From Bacteroidales bacterium (GTDB taxonomy: Bacteria; Bacteroidota; Bacteroidia; Bacteroidales; P3): DNA of 64,000 nucleotides. The notes beneath the pieces were generated by a model that saw only the letters and a list, made by a program, of their open reading frames with translations, did no database searches and had not been told where the DNA came from. This document shows, in pieces, positions 17,299-26,940 of the stretch. How positions within the stretch are numbered: position 1 is the stretch's first letter; every line of letters starts with the position of its first letter. Both the position numbers and the translations under genes were made by a program. The stretch covers positions 42,064 to 106,063 of the forward strand of contig JAFWZP010000087.1 of NCBI GenBank assembly GCA_017522255.1, given 5' to 3'.

Positions 17299-18141
17299 AT
17301 GACACGTAAAGAACTTATAGAACTAATAAAAGCGAAACGCTCGTTCTTATGCGTAGGCTTGGACACCGATTTGAAAAAGATTCCCGAACACCTATTGTCG
17401 GAACCCGACCCTGTGTTTGCATTCAACAAAGCCATAATAGACGCTACCATAGATGTGGCAGTGGCCTATAAACCCAACTTGGCTTTTTACGAATCGATGG
17501 GTATCGATGGATTGATGTCGCTAAAGAAAACAATGGAATACCTACGCCAACAATCCACAAAAGCATTCACTATAGCCGATGCCAAACGCGGCGATATAGG
17601 CAACACCTCGCAACAATATTCCAAAGCATTCCTATCACCCGACGGCGATTTTAACTTCGACTCTATGACCATAGCACCATATATGGGCGAAGACTCGGTG
17701 GTTCCGTTCACCACTTACGAAGGCAAATGGGTGATACTTTTGGCTCTAACATCAAACAAAGGTGCTTTCGACTTCCAATTTATCGAAGACAAACAAACCG
17801 GCAAAAAACTATTCGAAACAGTATTGGAAACATCAAAACGATGGGGCACTACCGACAATATGATGTATGTAGTAGGAGCTACCAAAGCCGATATGCTTAC
17901 ACAAATACGAAGCATAGTACCCGATAGTTTCTTACTTGTACCGGGCGTTGGAGCACAAGGAGGCAGCCTGCAAGAAGTGTGCAAATATGGCATCACACCC
18001 GAATGCGGACTATTGGTAAACTCGTCGAGAGGTATAATATATGCTTCCAAGGGCGAAGACTTTGCACAATGTGCTCGCAACGAAGCCATAAAGCTACAAA
18101 AAGAAATGGAAGAAGAGTTGAAGAAAGTAGGTATGATATAA
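17299..18141 (+). CDS. pyrF: Orotidine 5'-phosphate decarboxylase, long type
   Basis: It decarboxylates OMP to UMP, the last step of de novo pyrimidine synthesis. The 280-residue sequence carries [10 protein letters not shown] at the N-terminus, the catalytic [11 protein letters not shown] motif, and the phosphate-binding [10 protein letters not shown] and [10 protein letters not shown]. The length matches the longer (type 2) subfamily, ~270-280 residues, rather than the E. coli type. It is the second gene of the panC-pyrF unit and is followed 16 bp later by a small membrane protein gene. Confidence 0.96.
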   Translation: MTRKELIELIKAKRSFLCVGLDTDLKKIPEHLLSEPDPVFAFNKAIIDATIDVAVAYKPNLAFYESMGIDGLMSLKKTMEYLRQQSTKAFTIADAKRGDIGNTSQQYSKAFLSPDGDFNFDSMTIAPYMGEDSVVPFTTYEGKWVILLALTSNKGAFDFQFIEDKQTGKKLFETVLETSKRWGTTDNMMYVVGATKADMLTQIRSIVPDSFLLVPGVGAQGGSLQEVCKYGITPECGLLVNSSRGIIYASKGEDFAQCARNEAIKLQKEMEEELKKVGMI

Positions 18142-18157
18142 CTAACAACTATAGAAT

Positions 18158-18706
18158 ATGGAAAACGACAACAACCAAGAATACCAAGAATATAGCGAAA
18201 GCAACGAAGTGGTAGACAACCAACCAGACAATAATCCTACACCGGTCAAACGCACGGGAGGCATGACCTTTGTGCTTATACTAAGCATGATAGGCTCGGG
18301 CTGGAACATATTGATAAACCTATTGTGGGGTTTGACACACCCTATAATGTCGTCGATATGGGACACAAACAACCAACAACTCCCCGACGAAATAATGGCC
18401 GTATACTCGCAAATGGACGGTTTCGACCCCGAAGTGATGAACGATATAATGAGAAGTTTTTTAAACATTCCGCAATATCACTACTTGTTGTTGGCATTGT
18501 TTAGCGCCATGTCGCTTGTAGGCGTTATAATGATGTGGAAGATGCGTAAAACAGGTTTTCACTGCTACACATTGGCACAACTTATGATGCTGTTGCTAAC
18601 GGCATTCTTAGGCAAGGCCTACATAGGTGTGGGCGATATAATGATGACCCTATTGTTTGTAGTGTTCTATGCCATCAACATCTTTAAACCGAACAAAGTA
18701 CGATAA
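18158..18706 (+). CDS. Integral membrane protein, unknown function
   Basis: The 182-residue protein has an acidic, Asn/Glu-rich cytoplasmic N-terminus (~30 residues). About four hydrophobic segments follow: FVLILSMIGSGWNILINLLW, YLLLALFSAMSLVGVIMMW, LAQLMMLLLTAFLGKAYI and the C-terminal DIMMTLLFVVFYAINIF. I do not recognise the family. The start at 18158 is 16 bp from the pyrF stop and a terminator follows, so it is probably the last gene of the panC operon. Confidence 0.75.
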   Translation: MENDNNQEYQEYSESNEVVDNQPDNNPTPVKRTGGMTFVLILSMIGSGWNILINLLWGLTHPIMSSIWDTNNQQLPDEIMAVYSQMDGFDPEVMNDIMRSFLNIPQYHYLLLALFSAMSLVGVIMMWKMRKTGFHCYTLAQLMMLLLTAFLGKAYIGVGDIMMTLLFVVFYAINIFKPNKVR

Positions 18707-18730
18707 GCAACATATCGAATCGGCATAAAC

Positions 18731-18769
18731 AAAAAAAACTCGACGACCACATTGTCGTCGAGTTTTTTT
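18731..18769. terminator. Bidirectional terminator
   Basis: A stem of about 16 bp (A-run plus CTCGACGAC paired with GTCGTCGAG plus T-run) with a short loop lies between convergent genes. Confidence 0.9.
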
Positions 18770-18775
18770 GTTGTG

Positions 18776-20209
18776 TTACAACTTCACATATCGTAGGTTT
18801 TTCTTGCGGTTTGCCAAATCGTTTATAAGCTCGTCGGCTATCTGCAATATCTGTTGCATGTGTTTGAAGTCTATTTTTTGCACTTCGTCAGACACGCGAT
18901 GATAATCCTTATGAGTATCGGTGTTGAAAAAGAATACCGGTATGCCGTACCTATAAAAATTGATATGGTCCGATGCCGAAAACAACAATGTCTTTTGTTC
19001 ACATTTCACCTTTATATCAGCCTTTTTGGTAAGTTTCTTTACAAGGTGCACACCCTCTTTAGAACTGTTGGCACCTAATATCTTCAGCCCCTTTTCGGGA
19101 TTGTATCGACCTATCATATCAAGGTTTACCATAGCTTTTACCATCGAGGTATCTATGGCAATGCATTGGTCGAAAAAGTTATCCGAACCAAGCAATCCTT
19201 CCTCTTCGGCATCGAAAGCCACAAATATAAGCGAACGTTTTGGACGCACTTCTTGCGAAGCATATTTCTTGGCCAACTCCACCATACCCACAGTGCCCGA
19301 AGCATTATCGTCGGCACCATTATAGATGTATGTGCGTAGCTTACCGGTTTTGGCACTAATTTTTTCTACATATCCCACATGGTCGTAATGAGCACCTATC
19401 ACTATATATTCGTTCTTTAATGTAGGGTCGCTACCTTCCAACAAGGCCACCACATTCTTTGCATTCACCACATTGCGATAGAAGTTGGTAGTAGCCTCGA
19501 AAGTAGTGTTTAATGGTAGCACTATATCTTTATCAATTTGCACCATGACACGCAGTTTGTTTATATTCATATTAGCTTTTTCCAACATCCGGGCAGCCGT
19601 TGCTTCCGATATTTTAACCACCGGTCCCAATGTCATTACCTTATTTGCACTTATACCCAACGCATTGTAATAGTCATATTGTGGCATAGTGGCAGTATCC
19701 ACTATTATCACACCCCCTGCCCCATTTCTTATAGCATTTCGAGCCAACGAAGGATGCCTATCGTCAACATCGGGTATCATCATCACCCACTTACCCTCAC
19801 ATTTAGTCCAATCCACATTCTTACCATTGCCCACAACCACCACATCGGCTTTAAGTTCAGCCTTAAGGGTATTAAAATAGCAGGCAGGAGCATAGTCCAC
19901 AAAACATTGCAACTGCCGTCCATCAAAGACAGCCGCATTGGTGTCGCCCATTTTCCAACCTTTGTAGTAAGTAAAATGCTGATAACCCTCATCACAAAGC
20001 AGCTTAAGACCGACTTGCTTAAATTCGTCGACTATAAACTTGGCCACAGCATTGCTACCCTCACTATCGGGCAAACGCCCCATTTTATCATCATCGGCCA
20101 TAAAAGCAACACTCTTCCTAAGTTGCAAAGTATCGAAATACTGTTGCGAAAAAGACAATTTAAACGCTACCAATAGTAGCACAAAAACAATACACTTCTT
20201 CATTGTCAT
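18776..20209 (-). CDS. Secreted M28 family zinc aminopeptidase with PA insert
   Basis: The 477-residue protein has a signal peptide ending near SFSQ. A protease-associated (PA)-like insert spans about 90-200, followed by an M28 peptidase domain. The zinc ligands are visible: His in IGAHYDHVG, Asp in NGADDNASG, the Glu pair in FDAEEEGLLGS, Asp in NLDMIGRY and His in NTDTHKDYH. It should remove N-terminal amino acids from peptides in the periplasm or outside the cell. The start could be Met1 or Met3 (MKKCIV). It is monocistronic with a -7 box 46 bp upstream. Confidence 0.92.
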   Translation of the reverse strand: MTMKKCIVFVLLLVAFKLSFSQQYFDTLQLRKSVAFMADDDKMGRLPDSEGSNAVAKFIVDEFKQVGLKLLCDEGYQHFTYYKGWKMGDTNAAVFDGRQLQCFVDYAPACYFNTLKAELKADVVVVGNGKNVDWTKCEGKWVMMIPDVDDRHPSLARNAIRNGAGGVIIVDTATMPQYDYYNALGISANKVMTLGPVVKISEATAARMLEKANMNINKLRVMVQIDKDIVLPLNTTFEATTNFYRNVVNAKNVVALLEGSDPTLKNEYIVIGAHYDHVGYVEKISAKTGKLRTYIYNGADDNASGTVGMVELAKKYASQEVRPKRSLIFVAFDAEEEGLLGSDNFFDQCIAIDTSMVKAMVNLDMIGRYNPEKGLKILGANSSKEGVHLVKKLTKKADIKVKCEQKTLLFSASDHINFYRYGIPVFFFNTDTHKDYHRVSDEVQKIDFKHMQQILQIADELINDLANRKKNLRYVKL

Positions 20210-20254
20210 TGAATTTTAATAATTTACAGAATACTACCATATTTTTATAACTTG

Positions 20255-20262
20255 CAAATGTA
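20255..20262 (-). promoter_or_regulatory. -7 box for the M28 peptidase gene
   Basis: TACATTTG on the minus strand, 46 bp upstream of the start. Confidence 0.6.
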
Positions 20263-20334
20263 CAAAAAAAAATCTATATCGTAGACTGTTTTTAATACCC
20301 ATCATCATTTTTTTACAAAAAAGCATACATGTTA

Positions 20335-20366
20335 TTTGGTAGTTCAGCATTTATTTATTACATTTG
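20335..20366 (+). promoter_or_regulatory. Complete Bacteroidota promoter for the lipoprotein gene
   Basis: TTTG at 20335-20338 and TACATTTG at 20359-20366 are separated by 20 bp, a full match to the -33/-7 consensus. This places the start codon at 20410 rather than at upstream in-frame codons. Confidence 0.8.
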
Positions 20367-20409
20367 CAAGACGAACATACGACATAATAATCATTTAAAA
20401 CAATTAGTT

Positions 20410-20895
20410 ATGAATAAGTTATTCAAAAATTCAAGAAGATTACTACCCTTTTTATTGGGAGCCATGCTGTTAATTTCGACCACATCGTGCGAAAAAGAAA
20501 ACAACAACTTGGAAGAGATAAAACCATTATCGATAGACAATACCACTGATGAGATAATGAAACGAGTTTCAACTAAAATATGGGAAACGCTATATAAAGA
20601 TGGCATAGTGGTAATACGCGACCAAGCCACTCTGGAACAATTGCATACCGAACTAAGTGAAACACTTGACCTCGATGGCAAAATGATTATATATGCAGGA
20701 GCAAGTTTGACTTCGGGAAGTGGAAAAACGACGTTAAAATTATATCAAAACACCGAAAATGACACATACCACTGCAAGTTTGAGATTAAGTATCCTAGTT
20801 GGGGAGGAACCTGTGATGCTCCTTTCGTAACATTATGCAATGTGTATCCATTGATAAACGATAGCATCATTTACGAGGTTGTTGAAGTAAATTAA
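20410..20895 (+). CDS. Lipoprotein, unknown function
   Basis: The 161-residue product starts MNKLFKNSRRLLPF and has a lipoprotein signal with lipobox ISTTSC, so it should be lipidated at Cys and sorted to the outer membrane. The mature part is mixed alpha/beta, with a later segment WGGTCDAPFVTLCNV carrying two Cys. I do not recognise a family. The start is set by the promoter at 20335-20366. The gene stands alone; the 565-bp gap downstream contains a MITE-like element and the lepA promoter. Confidence 0.75.
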   Translation: MNKLFKNSRRLLPFLLGAMLLISTTSCEKENNNLEEIKPLSIDNTTDEIMKRVSTKIWETLYKDGIVVIRDQATLEQLHTELSETLDLDGKMIIYAGASLTSGSGKTTLKLYQNTENDTYHCKFEIKYPSWGGTCDAPFVTLCNVYPLINDSIIYEVVEVN

Positions 20896-20941
20896 ACATA
20901 GTATATAAAGCATTGAAACAATCGTAAATTAAAAACAATTA

Positions 20942-21155
20942 AAGGCAACTTCTAAAACTTCCACGTTTCAGTAAATTATAAGAATTATTCTTTAAACTTT
21001 TGCGTGCTTTGCGCTGTTGACTTCGTCGATGTTGCTATCGCTCGAAAGAGCTAATGCTAAGGCATTGCTCTTTACTCGCTTAATCGCAACGTTACCGAAA
21101 TCTTTCTAGTAAAAACTCGCAAATCACCTGCAATGCAATTTTTAGAAATTGCCTT
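20942..21155. mobile_element. MITE-like element, copy 1
   Basis: The 214-bp element begins AAGGCAACTTCTAAAACTT and ends with its inverted repeat (21137-21155, two mismatches). The interior, from GTTGACTTCGTCGATGTTGC to TTTACTCGCTTAATCGCAAC, is nearly identical to that of the element at 63018-63290. It contains a nested hairpin (AAAGAG/CTCTTT within GTTGC/GCAAC). It encodes no protein, so movement would need a transposase supplied elsewhere. No clear target-site duplication is seen. Confidence 0.7.
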
Positions 21156-21412
21156 TAATTACACGTCTACAAAATTACAACATATTTTTGACATACACAA
21201 GTCCATAAGTAAAATAGTTATAGATGCAAACATTTTTACTTATAAATCGAAACATTTTTTATTTAATTACACTTTAGTTGACATCTGTTTAGGCAAATAG
21301 TAAAAGATAACAACAACAGCCTAACAACACACACATTATTAATTTACAACTCATTACAAACGCTCCATTCAATAATAACAATTAAACATTAGTACAAATC
21401 AGTTTTTTTTCG

Positions 21413-21420
21413 TATCTTTG
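21413..21420 (+). promoter_or_regulatory. -7 box for lepA
   Basis: TATCTTTG, 40 bp upstream of the lepA ATG. Confidence 0.65.
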
Positions 21421-21460
21421 CAATCTTTTATAGCATAAAATCAAGATTATAAGGAATACG

Positions 21461-23248
21461 ATGAAAAACATACGAAACTTTTGCATTATAGCACATATCG
21501 ACCACGGAAAAAGCACATTAGCCGACAGATTATTGGAGTATACGAAAACCATTTCGCAACGCGATATGGAGAATCAGGTGTTGGACAATATGGACTTGGA
21601 AAAGGAAAGAGGTATTACTATCAAAAGCCATGCCATACAGATGGAATACATGCAAGATGGTGAGAAATATATCCTCAACTTGATAGATACTCCGGGCCAC
21701 GTGGATTTTTCCTACGAAGTGTCTCGCTCCATAGCAGCCTGCGAGGGTGCATTGCTTATCGTGGATGCAACTCAGGGCATACAGGCACAAACTATATCGA
21801 ACCTATATTTGGCATTGGACAATGATTTGGAAATAATACCGGTACTCAACAAGATGGACCTCAACAATGCCATGCCCGAAGAAGTTTCGGACCAAATATG
21901 CGACCTTATAGGTTGTAGCCACGAAGACATACTGCCGGCAAGTGGTAAAACCGGCATGGGTGTTGATGCTATACTCAAAGCAATAGTAGACCGTATTCCT
22001 GCACCCAAAGGAGATCCTGATGCACCATTGCAGGCATTGATTTTCGATTCGGTATTCAACCCATTCCGTGGCATTGTATCGTATTTCCGCATAATGAATG
22101 GAACACTGAAGACCAACGACTTTGTAAAGTTTGTAAACACAGGCAAGGAATATCATGCCGATGAAGTGGGAGTGCTTAAGCTAAAGATGGAACCCCGTAA
22201 GGAACTATCGGTAGGTAATGTGGGATACATCATTTCGGGTATCAAAACATCGAAGGAAGTACAGGTGGGTGACACTATCACTCATGTGGACAAGCCTTGC
22301 CAGGAAGCCATTGCAGGTTTCGAAGCGGTAAAGCCTATGGTTTTTGCCGGCGTATACCCGGTAGATAGCGACGACTACGAAGAACTACGTGCTTCAATAG
22401 AAAAACTACAGTTAAACGACGCCTCACTTACATTCGAGCCCGAATCGTCGTTGGCATTAGGTTTTGGTTTCCGTTGTGGTTTTTTGGGATTGCTACACAT
22501 GGAAATTATACAAGAACGCTTGGAACGTGAGTTTAATATGGACGTTATCACCACAGTGCCAAACGTACAGTATAAAGTGCATCTTACCAATGGCGAAGTG
22601 CTTGATGTGTACAACCCTTCGGGACTGCCCGAACCCAACTACATAGACTTTGTGGAAGAGCCTTACATAACGGCTCAGATAATTACCAAAGCCGACTACA
22701 TAGGCTCTATAATGAAACTATGTATAGACAAGCGTGGTATACTGAAAAACCAAGTATATCTGACTACCGACCGTATAGAGATAACCTTCGAACTACCATT
22801 GGGCGAAGTGGTATTCGACTTCTACGACAAACTGAAAAGTATATCCAAAGGCTATGCATCGTTCGACTATTTCCAATCGGGATACAAACCATCGAAGTTG
22901 GTTAAGTTGGAGATATTGCTTAACGGCGATCCTGTAGATGCCCTTTCGGCACTTACCTTTGTGGACAATGCCTATCCGCTTGGTCGTCGTATGTGCGAAA
23001 AACTGAAGGAACTTATACCTCGCCAACAGTTCGATATTGCCATACAGGCTGCCATAGGTAGCAAGATTATTGCTCGCGAAACAGTGAAGGCAGTACGTAA
23101 GGACGTAACAGCCAAATGTTATGGTGGCGATATTTCGCGTAAGCGTAAACTACTTGAAAAGCAGAAAGAAGGCAAGAAACGTATGCGTCAAGTAGGCAAT
23201 GTGGAAGTGCCACAAAGTGCGTTCTTGGCAGTACTTAAATTAGATTAG
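21461..23248 (+). CDS. lepA: Elongation factor 4 (ribosome back-translocase GTPase)
   Basis: The 595-residue translational GTPase has G1 [16 protein letters not shown]2 RGITIKS, G3 [12 protein letters not shown] and G4 NKMDL. LepA-specific C-terminal motifs follow, including [13 protein letters not shown] and the basic end [19 protein letters not shown]. It acts on stalled or mistranslocated ribosomes. The length and C-terminal domain distinguish it from EF-G. The downstream lipoprotein gene begins only 4 bp after its stop, suggesting co-transcription. Confidence 0.97.
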   Translation: MKNIRNFCIIAHIDHGKSTLADRLLEYTKTISQRDMENQVLDNMDLEKERGITIKSHAIQMEYMQDGEKYILNLIDTPGHVDFSYEVSRSIAACEGALLIVDATQGIQAQTISNLYLALDNDLEIIPVLNKMDLNNAMPEEVSDQICDLIGCSHEDILPASGKTGMGVDAILKAIVDRIPAPKGDPDAPLQALIFDSVFNPFRGIVSYFRIMNGTLKTNDFVKFVNTGKEYHADEVGVLKLKMEPRKELSVGNVGYIISGIKTSKEVQVGDTITHVDKPCQEAIAGFEAVKPMVFAGVYPVDSDDYEELRASIEKLQLNDASLTFEPESSLALGFGFRCGFLGLLHMEIIQERLEREFNMDVITTVPNVQYKVHLTNGEVLDVYNPSGLPEPNYIDFVEEPYITAQIITKADYIGSIMKLCIDKRGILKNQVYLTTDRIEITFELPLGEVVFDFYDKLKSISKGYASFDYFQSGYKPSKLVKLEILLNGDPVDALSALTFVDNAYPLGRRMCEKLKELIPRQQFDIAIQAAIGSKIIARETVKAVRKDVTAKCYGGDISRKRKLLEKQKEGKKRMRQVGNVEVPQSAFLAVLKLD

Positions 23249-23252
23249 AATT

Positions 23253-23792
23253 ATGCAACTATTTCTACGAAAAACCATATTGATGTTATTAGCATCTATT
23301 GCAATATTGGGATTGTCTTGTTGTGTAACAAATAAGACAATCTCCGACCATGATGCTATTTTCAATGTCAAGTGGTATTTAGTAAAATATGTTGATACAG
23401 ATAATGCTACAGAAGAAGATGCTTTCGAAACAATAAAAGATATTCCTTTAAAATCCGATGATATTTGTTGGTTCATATTTACAGACGATACACTCTGTCA
23501 TGCTGTACCTAAAATTTCCAATGCAAATGTGTATAGAGGTTATGGTGTTAAGAATAGATTTGAGGGTTATTGTAAAGTAGATGCAAAGAAGAAAGAGATT
23601 CAATTTTTCTCATTTTTTAGGACACTTGCAGGATGTAGAGGGGGAATGAAAGCGAACGAAGTGGAAAAAAGATTCATGAGCAGTTTTAGGAATATAACCA
23701 ACTATAAACTTGAAGGTGATACACTTCTACTATGTTATGATGATGGTAAGAAGTATGTGCAATTCCAGAAAAAAAGATTAAATAACAAATAA
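23253..23792 (+). CDS. META-domain-like lipoprotein
   Basis: The 179-residue product has a lipoprotein signal (LRKTILMLLASIAILGLSCC). Its mature part resembles the META/HslJ fold: FNVKWYLVKYVD at the start, GYCKVDAKKKEIQFFSF, then TLAGCRGGMKANEVEKRF with the conserved Cys, and a last strand LEGDTLLLCYDDGKKYVQF. META-domain proteins are small envelope beta-barrels linked to stress or drug resistance. It sits 4 bp after lepA and 10 bp before the S9 peptidase gene. The family assignment is moderate. Confidence 0.65.
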   Translation: MQLFLRKTILMLLASIAILGLSCCVTNKTISDHDAIFNVKWYLVKYVDTDNATEEDAFETIKDIPLKSDDICWFIFTDDTLCHAVPKISNANVYRGYGVKNRFEGYCKVDAKKKEIQFFSFFRTLAGCRGGMKANEVEKRFMSSFRNITNYKLEGDTLLLCYDDGKKYVQFQKKRLNNK

Positions 23793-23802
23793 TATACAAA
23801 TA

Positions 23803-25941
23803 ATGAAACACAGAATTATATCATTTCTATTTTTGGCATCGCTTGTGTTTGGTGCCAATGCACAAGACAAGATGCTTACATCCGACCAACTTATGGACGG
23901 CAAATTGTATCCTGCCCGTATGCGCGGATTGCAGTTTATAGGCAAAACCAACAACTATTCATTTGTAAAGAACGATACATTGTATAGTGCCAACAGAAAA
24001 TCGGAGAAACCATTGCTTACATTGGACCAACTGAACAAAGCTATGTTGGTAGCAAGAAGCAAGATGCTTTCGTATTTTCCCAACGTATCATTCATCAGCG
24101 ACTGCGAGTTTATGTTCTACTCCAAAGGCAAGATGTATGTTTATAACCTAAAGTCAAAGACTATATCCAATCCAATGGAGTATCCTACCGATGCTGAAAA
24201 CATCGACATTAACCGAACTACATATCAGTATGCCTATACCAAAGGCAACGACCTATATGTGGTGACTGGCAAGAAGGAGAAGAAGTTTAGCGACGAAAAC
24301 AGCGGTGTGGTATTTGGCCAATCGGTTCACCGCAACGAGTTTGGAATAGAAAAAGGAACATTCTGGTCACCAAAGGGTAACCTATTGGCATTCTATAGAA
24401 TGGATCAAAGTATGGTAACCGATTATCCTATTGTAAACACAGCTGCAAGAGTGGCAGCCGTTGTTCCCGAAACTTATCCTATGGCCGGTATGAAGAGCCA
24501 CGAAGTGGAGGTAGGTATTTACAACACTTTGAACGACAAAACTATCTATCTAAAGACACGAAAAGATACTTCGGTAGCCGAACGTGAGAACTACCTTACC
24601 AACATAAGCTGGAGCCCCGACGAAAAATTTGTATACATAGCCAAGATAAACCGCGGACAAAACCACATGTGGCTCGAACGCTACAATGCCGAAACAGGTG
24701 CTTTGGATAAAGTACTATTCGAAGAAAAGAACGACCGCTATGTAGAACCAACCGACGGACTTGTATTTGTACCCAACAACACAAACCAATTTCTATGGCT
24801 TAGCCAACGTGATGGATACAAACACATCTATTTGTACGACATCGAAGGTAACCTTATCAAACAAGTAACCAAAGGAAACTACGAGGTGCAATCCATAATA
24901 GGTTTTGATGCCAAAGCCGAAAAAGTGTTTTTCTATTCCAACATAGAGAACCCTATGGAACGTGCAGCCTACAGTGTAGATATCAAAACCGGTGATGTTG
25001 CCCGTATAACCACTGCCAAAGGAACCCACAGCATAATAGCCAACGCCAAAGGCGATATGTTTATAGACATGTATAGCAGCACCACAGTGCCCTACCAAGC
25101 ACTATTGGTATCGAACAAAGGAAAAACCATTAGAGAGATACATACATCGCCCAATCCAATGGCCGAATATAAGATGCCCGAAATAGAAGTAGGTACCATC
25201 AAGTCGGCCGATGGCGTTACCGACCTATGCTACCGCCTTATCAAACCCATCAACTACAACGATGGCAAGAAACACCCTGTGCTTGTATATGTATATGGAG
25301 GACCTCACTCGCAAATGGTAACCGAAAGCTGGATGGCAGGTGCCAATCTATACTTCTTGTTCTTGGCTCAACAAGGCTATGTAGTGTTTACAGTAGATAA
25401 CCGTGGTACCGACAACCGTGGGTTTGAGTTTGAAAGTATAATACACCGCAACCTTGGAGTCGCCGAAATGGCCGACCAAATGAAGGGTGTTGATTTTGTA
25501 AAAACATTGCCTTATGCCGACCCCAACCGTATAGGTGTGGAAGGATGGAGCTATGGCGGATTTATGACCATAAGTCTTAAACTTACTCACCCCGATGTAT
25601 TCAAAGTGGGTTGTGCAGGCGGTCCCGTTATAGATTGGAAATGGTACGAAGTGATGTATGGCGAACGTTATATGGATACCCCTCAAGAAAACCCCGAAGG
25701 ATACGAAAGCACTAGTTTGCTTGGTAAGGCAAACAATTTAGACGGCCGTTTGTTGGTTATACACGGAGCCGAAGACCCAACTGTGGTATGGCAACATTCG
25801 CTCGAGTTTATCGATGCATGTATAAAATCGGGCAAACTTGTTGACTACTTTGTATATCCTCATCACCCACACAATGTGCGTGGTGCCGACAGAGTACACC
25901 TATACAAAAAGATGTTCGACTATTATCAACAAAACTTATAA
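23803..25941 (+). CDS. Dipeptidyl-peptidase IV-like S9 serine peptidase
   Basis: The 712-residue protein has a signal peptide (cleavage near GANAQ) and an N-terminal beta-propeller of the DPPIV_N type, residues ~90-440 (GTFWSPKGNLLAFYRMDQS, ISWSPDEKFVYIAKINR). A C-terminal alpha/beta-hydrolase domain follows. Its catalytic triad is visible as Ser in EGWSYGGFM, Asp in HGAEDPTV and His in YPHHPHNVRG. It should cleave X-Pro or other dipeptides from peptide N-termini in the periplasm, a common route of peptide use in Bacteroidales. It is probably co-transcribed with ribE, 32 bp downstream. Confidence 0.94.
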   Translation: MKHRIISFLFLASLVFGANAQDKMLTSDQLMDGKLYPARMRGLQFIGKTNNYSFVKNDTLYSANRKSEKPLLTLDQLNKAMLVARSKMLSYFPNVSFISDCEFMFYSKGKMYVYNLKSKTISNPMEYPTDAENIDINRTTYQYAYTKGNDLYVVTGKKEKKFSDENSGVVFGQSVHRNEFGIEKGTFWSPKGNLLAFYRMDQSMVTDYPIVNTAARVAAVVPETYPMAGMKSHEVEVGIYNTLNDKTIYLKTRKDTSVAERENYLTNISWSPDEKFVYIAKINRGQNHMWLERYNAETGALDKVLFEEKNDRYVEPTDGLVFVPNNTNQFLWLSQRDGYKHIYLYDIEGNLIKQVTKGNYEVQSIIGFDAKAEKVFFYSNIENPMERAAYSVDIKTGDVARITTAKGTHSIIANAKGDMFIDMYSSTTVPYQALLVSNKGKTIREIHTSPNPMAEYKMPEIEVGTIKSADGVTDLCYRLIKPINYNDGKKHPVLVYVYGGPHSQMVTESWMAGANLYFLFLAQQGYVVFTVDNRGTDNRGFEFESIIHRNLGVAEMADQMKGVDFVKTLPYADPNRIGVEGWSYGGFMTISLKLTHPDVFKVGCAGGPVIDWKWYEVMYGERYMDTPQENPEGYESTSLLGKANNLDGRLLVIHGAEDPTVVWQHSLEFIDACIKSGKLVDYFVYPHHPHNVRGADRVHLYKKMFDYYQQNL

Positions 25942-25973
25942 TATTAAACAACATACAATAAATATATATAGAT

Positions 25974-26585
25974 ATGTTTACAGGAATAGTAGAAAAAACC
26001 GCTAAGGTTGTAAAAATAGAACAAGACAAAACCAACTTCCATTTTACTTTGGAAGTGGACTTTGCCGACGAATTGGCTATAGACCAAAGTATGGCACACG
26101 ATGGTTGTTGCCTTACTGTGGTAAGTGTAGACAAGGAAAAGAAACAATATGTGGTTACCGCCATGGACGAAACCATGCTTAAGACCAACCTAAGCACATG
26201 GAAAGTAGGCACCGAAGTAAACGTGGAACGCTCCATGCGTATGGATGGTCGCTTTGACGGACATATAGTACAAGGCCATGTAGACCAAACTGCTACCTGC
26301 ATCAATGTAGTAGACGAAAATGGCAGCTGGCGTTATTATTTCGAATATGACTTCAACAAGAATAAGAATATCACAGTACCAAAAGGTTCGATATCCATCA
26401 ACGGAGTAAGCCTTACGGTAGTAGATTCGGAACGAGGTATGTTTTCGGTAGCCATAATACCCTATACTCACCAAGTAACCAATTTCCACAACTTCCAAAA
26501 AGGAACGGTGGTGAACATCGAGTTTGATGTGTTTGGCAAATATGTGCAACGTTTATTAGAACAATATATGGAAGCTGCCAAATAG
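25974..26585 (+). CDS. ribE: Riboflavin synthase, alpha subunit type
   Basis: The enzyme dismutates two 6,7-dimethyl-8-ribityllumazine molecules to riboflavin. The 203-residue protein has the characteristic duplicated lumazine-binding barrel: repeat one MFTGIVEKTAKV to DGCCLTVVSVDK and repeat two GRFDGHIVQGHVDQTATC to ISINGVSLTVVDSE. The length is typical. A terminator hairpin overlaps its stop codon. Confidence 0.96.
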   Translation: MFTGIVEKTAKVVKIEQDKTNFHFTLEVDFADELAIDQSMAHDGCCLTVVSVDKEKKQYVVTAMDETMLKTNLSTWKVGTEVNVERSMRMDGRFDGHIVQGHVDQTATCINVVDENGSWRYYFEYDFNKNKNITVPKGSISINGVSLTVVDSERGMFSVAIIPYTHQVTNFHNFQKGTVVNIEFDVFGKYVQRLLEQYMEAAK

Positions 26586-26599
26586 GCAGCTTTCTTTTT
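26571..26599 (+). terminator. Terminator overlapping the ribE stop codon
   Basis: GAAGCTGCC pairs with GGCAGCTTTC around a 5-nt loop that contains the stop codon, followed by five T residues. Confidence 0.85.
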
Positions 26600-26613
26600 C
26601 GATACTATTACCT

Positions 26614-26919
26614 ATGATTAAGACAATAAAGATAACTGCCATACGCAAGACCGAATATCCCGACCTTATGCAGAAGTATGAAAATCCTATAAGCCATGCT
26701 TGTGATATAAAGGTAGGACAAACTTTCAGAGTGATAGGCGGCAACAAGCCCGAAGGCTTCTGCGACAGTGCATGGCAAACCCTGCAGCCTTTTGTGGAAG
26801 TGCTGGCAGGCGGTGGTGGCAACTTCTTCGACGGATGGATGAAGAATCCTCATTCGGCTATGCTGTCGTGCAATGATGGTTTCCGACCCGTAAGTTTCTT
26901 GGTCGAAGTAGAAGAATAA
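26614..26919 (+). CDS. TIGR04076 family protein
   Basis: The 101-residue protein matches the small TIGR04076 family as I know it: an N-terminal ITAIRK strand, HACDIKVGQTFRV, PEGFCDSAWQTLQPFVEVLA, and a C-terminal NDGFRPVSFLVE. Three Cys are conserved in position. The molecular function of the family is unknown. It begins 28 bp after ribE, past a terminator, and 21 bp before a patatin-like gene. Confidence 0.8.
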   Translation: MIKTIKITAIRKTEYPDLMQKYENPISHACDIKVGQTFRVIGGNKPEGFCDSAWQTLQPFVEVLAGGGGNFFDGWMKNPHSAMLSCNDGFRPVSFLVEVEE

Positions 26920-26940
26920 CCAATAAAAAAACTATTACCG

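Noticed and set aside
20942..21155. Target-site duplication for the MITE-like elements
   Set aside because: Flanks are A/T-rich and give two- or three-base matches by chance; no consistent duplication fits both copies.
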